Shown here one piece after another: positions 25,284 to 29,840 of a stretch of DNA of 29,840 bases. Each line of letters starts with the position of its first letter. The stretch's first letter is position 1. The notes beneath the pieces are model-generated. The model saw only the letters and a program-made list of their open reading frames with translations, was not told where the DNA came from and ran no database searches. The translations under genes were made by a program, and so were the position numbers. Source of the stretch: DATJLQ01 sp035509415 (lineage in GTDB: Bacteria > Pseudomonadota > Alphaproteobacteria > JACZXZ01); contig DATJLQ010000049.1 in assembly GCA_035509415.1 (NCBI GenBank), positions 1-29,840 on the forward strand, given 5' to 3'.

Positions 25284-25997
25284 ATGCCGATCCCGCCATT
25301 TTTCATGCGAGCGACGAAAATGACGCGCAATTCCGCCCTTACCGACGAGATCATGGACCGGGTCGCCGAGACCGAGACGCGCAAGGCGATGCGGCGCTCG
25401 GCGGCGCGCCAGAAGCGCCTTGCTGCCGTGCCACGAAACGAGGCGGCGGCGCATGAGGCGGGCGAGGGCGAGGCGCCGCTCCGTGCCACGCCCGAGCGCG
25501 CGCGTCACGACCCGGTCGAGGCGCTCGCGCGTGCACCCTTCGAGGATCGCGGACCCGACAGCCGGCCGCTGCGGGTCAAGGATCGCTGGGCGCGGATGGA
25601 GGAGAGCGGCACCATCGATGCTGCAATGCGGCGCGCGGTCTACCGCTTTCGGCGCGATTTCGCGGCCGCGGGACTCGAGAGCTTGCGCGCGGGTCCCCTC
25701 GAGCGCTTGCCGCGCACGGGCATAGCGCCCGAGCCGACCGAGCATCGGCTCGACGCGCGGCGCGCACTTTGGGCAGCACTCGACGCGCTCGGCGGCGCCT
25801 CGGCGCCCTCGGGCTCGATCGCGTGGCATTGCGTCGGGCGCGACGAGACGGTCAAGGACTGGGCCTTGCGCCAAAGCTGGGCCGGGCGCGTGACCTTCAA
25901 CGAAACCGCGGCCCGGGGCGTCCTGGTCGCGGCCCTGTATCTGCTTCAGGACCATTACCACCGGGTCGACAAGGCCGCGCGCGCAGGGCGGGGCTGA
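25284..25997 (+). CDS. DUF6456-like protein divergent from phage repressor
   Basis: A hydrophilic protein of 237 residues, or 225 if the ATG at 25320 is used. The first 100 residues are highly charged and Ala/Arg/Glu-rich with no motif (TDEIMDRVAETETRKAMRRS). The C-terminal 60 residues form a compact domain (RRALWAALDALGGASAPSGS, IAWHCVGRDETVKDWALRQS, GVLVAALYLLQDHYHRV) that resembles the DUF6456 domain found at the C-terminus of several alphaproteobacterial regulatory and phage proteins; this match is from pattern memory. Function unknown. It is divergent from the S24 repressor with both operators between, so it should be silenced in the repressed state. Start choice among 25284, 25305 and 25320 is uncertain because none has a good ribosome-binding site. 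Confidence 0.7.
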   Translation: MPIPPFFMRATKMTRNSALTDEIMDRVAETETRKAMRRSAARQKRLAAVPRNEAAAHEAGEGEAPLRATPERARHDPVEALARAPFEDRGPDSRPLRVKDRWARMEESGTIDAAMRRAVYRFRRDFAAAGLESLRAGPLERLPRTGIAPEPTEHRLDARRALWAALDALGGASAPSGSIAWHCVGRDETVKDWALRQSWAGRVTFNETAARGVLVAALYLLQDHYHRVDKAARAGRG

Positions 25998-26215
25998 AAA
26001 GCGCGACGCCGTTGCCCTAGCGTGGCGAATCGGAAACTCGCCGCAGCCCGGGGAGGCCCCGCGGGCGAATTTCGGATTCCGCGCCACACCGGCAACATCT
26101 TGAATCTAGTGTGGTACTCGGATTTGAGGTTCCCAAGCGTGAATGCCATCGAAAAGTCAGGCACTGCAAATCCACCGCACTAGGCACCGCCCGCCGCGAT
26201 TGATAAAATCGCGCC

Positions 26216-26473
26216 ATGAACAGGAACGGGAATACGGTCGTCCGGCGCACGCCGGTGCGCGCCGCCAACGACAACGGACCGGTCCGAGCGCCGGCGCGCC
26301 GGCCCGCCATGCCGAGTGCGGTGCGCGACTATCTCGTGCTGCTCGCGGTCTTCGCGGGGGTCGCGCTCGCCTATTGGCTCGCCGTGTCGTTCCTCGAATG
26401 GAACGATCTCATCACCTGCGTCACCATGGGCAAGCGCGGCTGCCTGCCGCCGATCGAGCTTCACCATTACTAA
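26216..26473 (+). CDS. Small single-span membrane protein, copy A
   Basis: An 85-residue protein with a basic cytoplasmic N-terminus (about 35 residues, NRNGNTVVRRTPVRAANDNG), one transmembrane segment (DYLVLLAVFAGVALAYWLAV) and a short C-terminal tail FLEWNDLITCVTMGKRGCLP with two cysteines. By charge the tail should face the periplasm, where the cysteines could pair. The next gene encodes a paralogue sharing the W-N-x-x-x-T-C-V-x6-C pattern. Similar small proteins with a C-x5-6-C tail are common, uncharacterised, in alphaproteobacteria. The ATG is 6 bases after TAAAAT (26204-26209), so the mRNA may be leaderless. Function unknown. Confidence 0.72.
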   Translation: MNRNGNTVVRRTPVRAANDNGPVRAPARRPAMPSAVRDYLVLLAVFAGVALAYWLAVSFLEWNDLITCVTMGKRGCLPPIELHHY

Positions 26474-26544
26474 GCGCGACATCGTCCTAGCGTGGGTCGC
26501 CGGGCGTTTCCGGCGGCGCGCCGTATCGTTCGGAACCTCGACCC

Positions 26545-26790
26545 ATGGCTGATCGGGATTCTCCGCAAGGCTCGCGCGAGAGCGGCGCCACGGCGCCGCC
26601 CAAGCCCGCGCCGGCTGGAAAGCGCCCCGCCCAGCCGAGGGGCAATCCCTTCATCGTGCTGCTCGCGGTGCTGGTCGGGGTCGGCCTGCTTTACTGGTTC
26701 ACCACGGCGTTCATCGATTGGAACAACATGCAGACCTGCGTGAGCTACGGCGGACATAATTGCTCGCCGCGTGTGCCGCTGAACAATTAA
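26545..26790 (+). CDS. Small single-span membrane protein, copy B
   Basis: An 81-residue paralogue of the preceding gene. A Pro/Ala/Lys-rich cytoplasmic N-terminus (about 35 residues) precedes one transmembrane span (FIVLLAVLVGVGLLYWFTTA) and the tail FIDWNNMQTCVSYGGHNCSP with two cysteines in the same positions as copy A. Both spans share the pattern LLAV-x-x-GV. The two genes are 71 bases apart. Neither is recognisable as a holin or spanin, although a small one-span protein near phage packaging genes could be involved in lysis; this is speculative. Confidence 0.72.
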   Translation: MADRDSPQGSRESGATAPPKPAPAGKRPAQPRGNPFIVLLAVLVGVGLLYWFTTAFIDWNNMQTCVSYGGHNCSPRVPLNN

Positions 26791-26858
26791 TGATTCGGGC
26801 CTGATTCGGCGCCGCGCGCACGAATCGAACAAAGTTGCACCGGTCGAAACTTTTTCCC

Positions 26859-26887
26859 TTGACGCGATAAAAGCGCCGCGTTAGGTT
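26859..26887 (+). promoter_or_regulatory. Promoter upstream of the packaging genes
   Basis: TTGACG at 26859-26864 and TAGGTT at 26882-26887 are separated by exactly 17 bases; the predicted start is near 26894. Three GANTC sites (26792-26796, 26803-26807, 26822-26826) lie 33-67 bases upstream. It points at a terminator at 26934-26967 and, beyond that, the terminase genes. Confidence 0.6.
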
Positions 26888-26893
26888 TTTCGT

Positions 26894-26967
26894 ACAGTGC
26901 GAAATACCCGTTCGCGCATTTTCCCAAGTTGACTGCCCGCCCGGCTCTGCCTGGCGGGCAATTTTTT
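26894..26967 (+). ncRNA. Candidate small RNA or terminated leader
   Basis: The segment from the predicted start of the 26859-26887 promoter to the terminator T tract is about 74 bases and holds no credible ORF. It could be a free-standing small RNA, an attenuator, or an antiterminator loading leader controlling the downstream packaging operon. It is defined only by the flanking signals. Confidence 0.35.
26934..26967 (+). terminator. Intrinsic terminator before the packaging genes
   Basis: TGCCCGCC (26934-26941) pairs with GGCGGGCA (26953-26960); inside, GGC pairs with GCC around a TCT loop after one mismatch. Six T residues follow at 26962-26967. It lies 46 bases before the next ATG and is one of the strongest terminator-like structures in the window. 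Confidence 0.85.
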
Positions 26968-27013
26968 CGCGCGACGTTGCGGCGCTCGATCCGCATCGCG
27001 CGGGAGACGCTCC

Positions 27014-27562
27014 ATGCCGCGCAAAGAATCCGCCCGCTCGCGCCACGCGCGCGACGAGGACGCGCGGCCACGCGCCGAAAAAATCGCCGCCGACCCCGAG
27101 AGTCGCGTCGTCGTCGTCCCGTCCCAGGCCGGCCTAGCCCGGCCCGCGCCGCGCCTGCCCGCCCGGCGCCATGGGACCTCCTCCGCCGACGACGCGCGCC
27201 CGCCGCTTCTCAGCCATGAGACCGGCGGGCCAAAACCGCCGCCTGCGCTTCCCGGCAAGCGGCGGCGCACGCCCGCGCCCGCCACGGCGAGCCCGCGCTG
27301 CGCGCTCCCGCCCGCATCCGTCGCCCCCGGCGAGTGCGGGCGGGACGCGGGCGCGAAGTCGGCGGCGACGGAAACCGAATGCCCGACGCCGCTCGAGGTC
27401 CTGCTCGCGGTGATGCGCCAGCATTGGCGCGCCCAGCGCTTCGACGAGGCGGCGGCGCTCGCGCGCGACGCGGCCCCCTATCTCCATCCGCGGCTTGCGC
27501 GCGTCGCCCATCAGGGCGGCATCGCCCTGCGTCACGAAGATGCGCTCGAGGAGCTCGATTGA
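27014..27562 (+). CDS. Phage small-terminase-like protein
   Basis: A 182-residue protein. Residues 1-120 are low-complexity and rich in Arg, Ala and Pro, probably disordered. Residues 123-170 (TPLEVLLAVMRQHWRAQRFD and EAAALARDAAPYLHPRLARV) match a short helical module found immediately upstream of large-terminase genes in many alphaproteobacterial prophages, with the pattern PLE-x2-L-x-V-M-R ... A-A-P-Y-x-H-P-R-L. In that setting it is thought to be the DNA-recognising small terminase subunit or a cofactor of it. GGGAGA lies 8 bases before the ATG. The terminase gene follows after 51 bases. The family assignment rests on position and the C-terminal pattern. Confidence 0.7.
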   Translation: MPRKESARSRHARDEDARPRAEKIAADPESRVVVVPSQAGLARPAPRLPARRHGTSSADDARPPLLSHETGGPKPPPALPGKRRRTPAPATASPRCALPPASVAPGECGRDAGAKSAATETECPTPLEVLLAVMRQHWRAQRFDEAAALARDAAPYLHPRLARVAHQGGIALRHEDALEELD

Positions 27563-27613
27563 GCGGACCGGCGCCGATCCGTTTGCGCCCGTTCCCCCTC
27601 CCAGCGAGTTCCG

Positions 27614-29086
27614 ATGCCTCTCGATGCGCGCGACAAGGCGCTACGCCAGCGCCTCAAGGACGATTTCGAGTTCTATGCCGAGCACTGCCTCACGATCCGC
27701 ACCAAGGAGGGGCGGGTCGAGCGTCTCGTCCTCAACGACGCGCAGCGCCATCTCCACGCGGCGCTCGAGCGCCAGCTCGAGGAGCGGGGCCGCGTGCGCG
27801 CGCTCGTGCTCAAGGGGCGCCAGCAGGGCTGCAGCACCTATGTCGAGGCGCGTTATTTCTGGAAGGTGACGCACCGGAAGGGCGTCAGCGCCTACATCCT
27901 GACTCACGTCGAGGACGCGACGACCCATCTCTTCGGCATCACCAAGCGCTTCTACACCCATTGCCCCGCACCGTTGCGGCCGAGCCGCAAGGCGTCCAAC
28001 GCGAAGGAGCTGATCTTCGACCGGCTCGAAAGCGGCTTCCGCGTCGGTACCGCCGGCGCGCGGGGTGCGGGGCGCGGCGAGACGGTGCAATTTTTTCACG
28101 GCTCGGAAGTCGCCTATTGGCCGCATGCCGAATCCCACGTCGCGGGCGCCTTGCAATCGGTGCCCGACGCGGCGGGGACCGAGGTGGTGCTCGAATCGAC
28201 CTCGGCCGGGCGCCAGGGCCTGTTCCATTCGCTCTGCCGCGCTGCCGAGCGCGGCGAAGGCGACTACGCGCTGGTCTTCATTCCGTGGTTCTGGCAACGC
28301 GAATATAGGAAGGAGCCGGCGCGCAATTTCGAGGCGAGCGGGGAGGAGCAAGGCTACGCGGCGGCGCATGGGCTCGGCCTCGACCAGATCGCCTGGCGCC
28401 GCGCGAAGCTGGTCGAGCTCGGCGGCCTCTACCGTTTCCGGCGCGAATATCCCGCGACCCCCGAGGAAGCCTTCGCCGCCGACAATCCGGGCGCTTTGTG
28501 GACGCGCGCCCTCATCGAGGCGTGCCGCGTGAGCGAGACGCCGGCATTCCGCCGCGTCGTGATCGGCATCGACCCCTCGGGCGGGGAGGGGCGGCGTAAC
28601 GCCGAGGTCGGCCTCGTCGCGGCCGCGCTCGGCCAGGACGGCATCGCCTACGTGCTCGAGGACGCCTCGGCCCGTCTCGGCCCCGCCGCCTGGGGCAAGA
28701 AGGCGCTCGCCCTCTATCAGCGCCACCAAGCCGACCGCATCGTCGCCGAGCGCAATTTCGGCGGCGACATGGTGGCGCACGTGCTGCGCTCGGTCGACGC
28801 CATGGCGCCCGTGAAGCTGGTGACCGCGAGCCGCGGCAAGTTCGCGCGCGCGGAGCCGGTCGCCGCGCTTTATGAGCAAGGCAAGGTTCGGCACCTGGGC
28901 GCGCCCATCGCCCTCGAGGACGAGATGGCGAGCTGGGATCCGCTTTCGCCCTCGGCGCCGTCCCCCAACCGGGTCGACGCGCTCGTGTGGGCGATCACCG
29001 ATCTCATGTTCGACGCGCAGGAAAGCGGCCTCATCGACTATTACGCATCCATCGCGCGGAAAGCGCCGCCCCAAGGAGGCGAGTGA
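27614..29086 (+). CDS. terL: Phage terminase large subunit
   Basis: A complete 490-residue DNA-packaging motor protein. The ATPase domain has a Walker-A-like VLKGRQQGCSTYVEARYFWK (about residues 65-84), and a Walker-B-like TEVVLESTSAGRQG with Glu194. The RNase-H-like nuclease domain has GIDPSGGEG (Asp320), IVAERNFGGDMV (Glu379) and PNRVDALVWAITDL (Asp455), the three acidic metal ligands expected for headful or cos cleavage. None of the catalytic residues is lost, so selection has kept it intact. It follows the small-terminase-like gene and ends 2 bases before the portal gene start, forming the standard packaging order. GC content and codon use look like those of the host genes. Confidence 0.95.
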   Translation: MPLDARDKALRQRLKDDFEFYAEHCLTIRTKEGRVERLVLNDAQRHLHAALERQLEERGRVRALVLKGRQQGCSTYVEARYFWKVTHRKGVSAYILTHVEDATTHLFGITKRFYTHCPAPLRPSRKASNAKELIFDRLESGFRVGTAGARGAGRGETVQFFHGSEVAYWPHAESHVAGALQSVPDAAGTEVVLESTSAGRQGLFHSLCRAAERGEGDYALVFIPWFWQREYRKEPARNFEASGEEQGYAAAHGLGLDQIAWRRAKLVELGGLYRFRREYPATPEEAFAADNPGALWTRALIEACRVSETPAFRRVVIGIDPSGGEGRRNAEVGLVAAALGQDGIAYVLEDASARLGPAAWGKKALALYQRHQADRIVAERNFGGDMVAHVLRSVDAMAPVKLVTASRGKFARAEPVAALYEQGKVRHLGAPIALEDEMASWDPLSPSAPSPNRVDALVWAITDLMFDAQESGLIDYYASIARKAPPQGGE

Positions 29087-29088
29087 CC

Positions 29089-29840
29089 ATGTCCAAGCCC
29101 ACGCCGCAGCCGATCGAGCCGAGCCTGGTCGCGCGCATTTCCCAAGGCCTGCGCTACATCGCGACCGGGAATGCGCCGGGCGACTGGTTCGGCCCCGGCC
29201 TGCCCGAGCCGGCGCCGCAGGCGCCGCCCGAGGTGGCGGGGCGCGCGTTCGATTTCCCGGCCGGCTACAATGTCGGGACCCAGACGCGCGCCTACGAGGC
29301 GATCGGGTTTCACGAGCTGCGCGCGCTCGCCGAAAGCTGGGACTTGCTGCGCCTCGTGATCGAGACGCGCAAGGACCAGCTCGAGACGCTCGGCTGGACG
29401 ATCCAACCGCGCGCGGCGGCGCAGGCACGCGTAGCGCTCGCCGCCGGGCCCGATCCGCGCCTCGCCGCCGTCGAGGCGTTCTTCCGCGCGCCCGACCGCG
29501 AGCATGGTTGGGGCACCTGGCTGCGCCTCCTGCTCGAGGATCTGTTCGTGATCGATGCGCCCACGCTCTATGTGCGGCGCGACCGGATCGGGCGCGTCTA
29601 CGCGCTCGAGGTGGTGGACGGCGCCACGATCAAGCGCGTGCTCGACGACAATGGCCGCACGCCGGCGGCCCCGGCGCCGGCCTATCGCCAGATCCTCAAG
29701 GGCATGCCCGCGGTCGATTACACGGTCGACGAGCTCATCTACATGCCGCGCAATCCGCGGCCGCACAAGGTGTACGGCTACTCGCCGGTGGAGCAGATCG
29801 TGCTCACGGTGAACATCGCGTTGCGGCGCGCGCTCTCCCA
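29089..29840 (+). CDS. Phage portal protein, 5' part
   Basis: The frame from the ATG at 29089 is open to the window edge (about 250 residues), so the gene is truncated by the window. AAGGAGG at 29073-29079 is the ribosome-binding site. Portal signatures are visible: GFHELRALAESWDLLRLVIE, TRKDQLETLGWTIQP, then LRLLLEDLFVIDAPTLYVRR and DELIYMPRNPRPHKVYGYSP followed by VEQIV, typical of the portal stem and crown region. The portal ring is the DNA entry point of the capsid and docks the terminase. Its position directly after terL is standard. Capsid, protease and tail genes are expected to the right of the window. Confidence 0.92.
   Translation, partial: MSKPTPQPIEPSLVARISQGLRYIATGNAPGDWFGPGLPEPAPQAPPEVAGRAFDFPAGYNVGTQTRAYEAIGFHELRALAESWDLLRLVIETRKDQLETLGWTIQPRAAAQARVALAAGPDPRLAAVEAFFRAPDREHGWGTWLRLLLEDLFVIDAPTLYVRRDRIGRVYALEVVDGATIKRVLDDNGRTPAAPAPAYRQILKGMPAVDYTVDELIYMPRNPRPHKVYGYSPVEQIVLTVNIALRRALS

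Noticed and set aside
25998..26215. Possible short coding sequence (GTG near 26140) upstream of the first small membrane protein
   Set aside because: It ends after 15 codons and has no ribosome-binding site; only a candidate -10 element near 26204 is supported.
27014..27360. N-terminal half of the terS-like protein as a separate nucleic-acid-binding domain
   Set aside because: It is only low-complexity Arg/Ala/Pro sequence; no fold or motif can be supported.

Overview
The window is a GC-rich, gene-dense piece of an alphaproteobacterial chromosome. A GcrA-type cell-cycle regulator, two single-domain PAS_5 proteins, a dihydroorotase-like amidohydrolase of an alphaproteobacterial type and a cluster of GANTC (CcrM) sites all point that way. 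A Rhodospirillales-like bacterium is my best guess, but no rRNA or other decisive marker is present. No tRNA, rRNA, CRISPR array or insertion sequence was found. Very high GC produces long open frames on the wrong strand, and these are left out.

Layout. Positions 1-4177: 3' end of glyS, a G/C-rich palindromic repeat, and ppdK. 4252-4827: a toxin-first RelE/Phd-type toxin-antitoxin pair with a strong promoter buried in a perfect palindrome. 4867-5805 (minus): the YgfZ-like folate-binding protein. 5926-12085: a surface-glycan operon with four glycosyltransferases (GT4, GT9, WaaE-like GT2, GT4), a glutamine-dependent asparagine-synthase homologue and a SET-domain protein; most junctions are translationally coupled. 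12147-13490: dihydroorotase-like amidohydrolase. 13533-17758: PAS_5 protein, cold-shock protein with terminator, an orphan Leu/Ile/Val-type binding lipoprotein, a small exported protein and a long-chain ChrA chromate transporter. 17992-21436: SCP-x-type thiolase plus AcuI/YhdH-type reductase (acyl-CoA metabolism), and a convergent MgtC/DUF4010 membrane protein. 21592-23206 (minus): HicBA toxin-antitoxin pair and a GlxA-type regulator. 23294-24329: gcrA with four GANTC sites just upstream, converging on a second PAS_5 gene.

24496 to the right edge is phage-derived: a CI-like S24 repressor with twin operators, a divergent DUF6456-like gene, two paralogous single-span membrane proteins, a promoter-terminator unit without an ORF, then a small-terminase-like protein, large terminase and the start of a portal protein. 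Repressor and packaging genes lie unusually close, with no integrase or replication gene between them. Base composition matches the rest of the window. This suggests either a compact prophage whose other half lies beyond the edge, or a domesticated, particle-forming element. This region and the gcrA control region are the most interesting parts.
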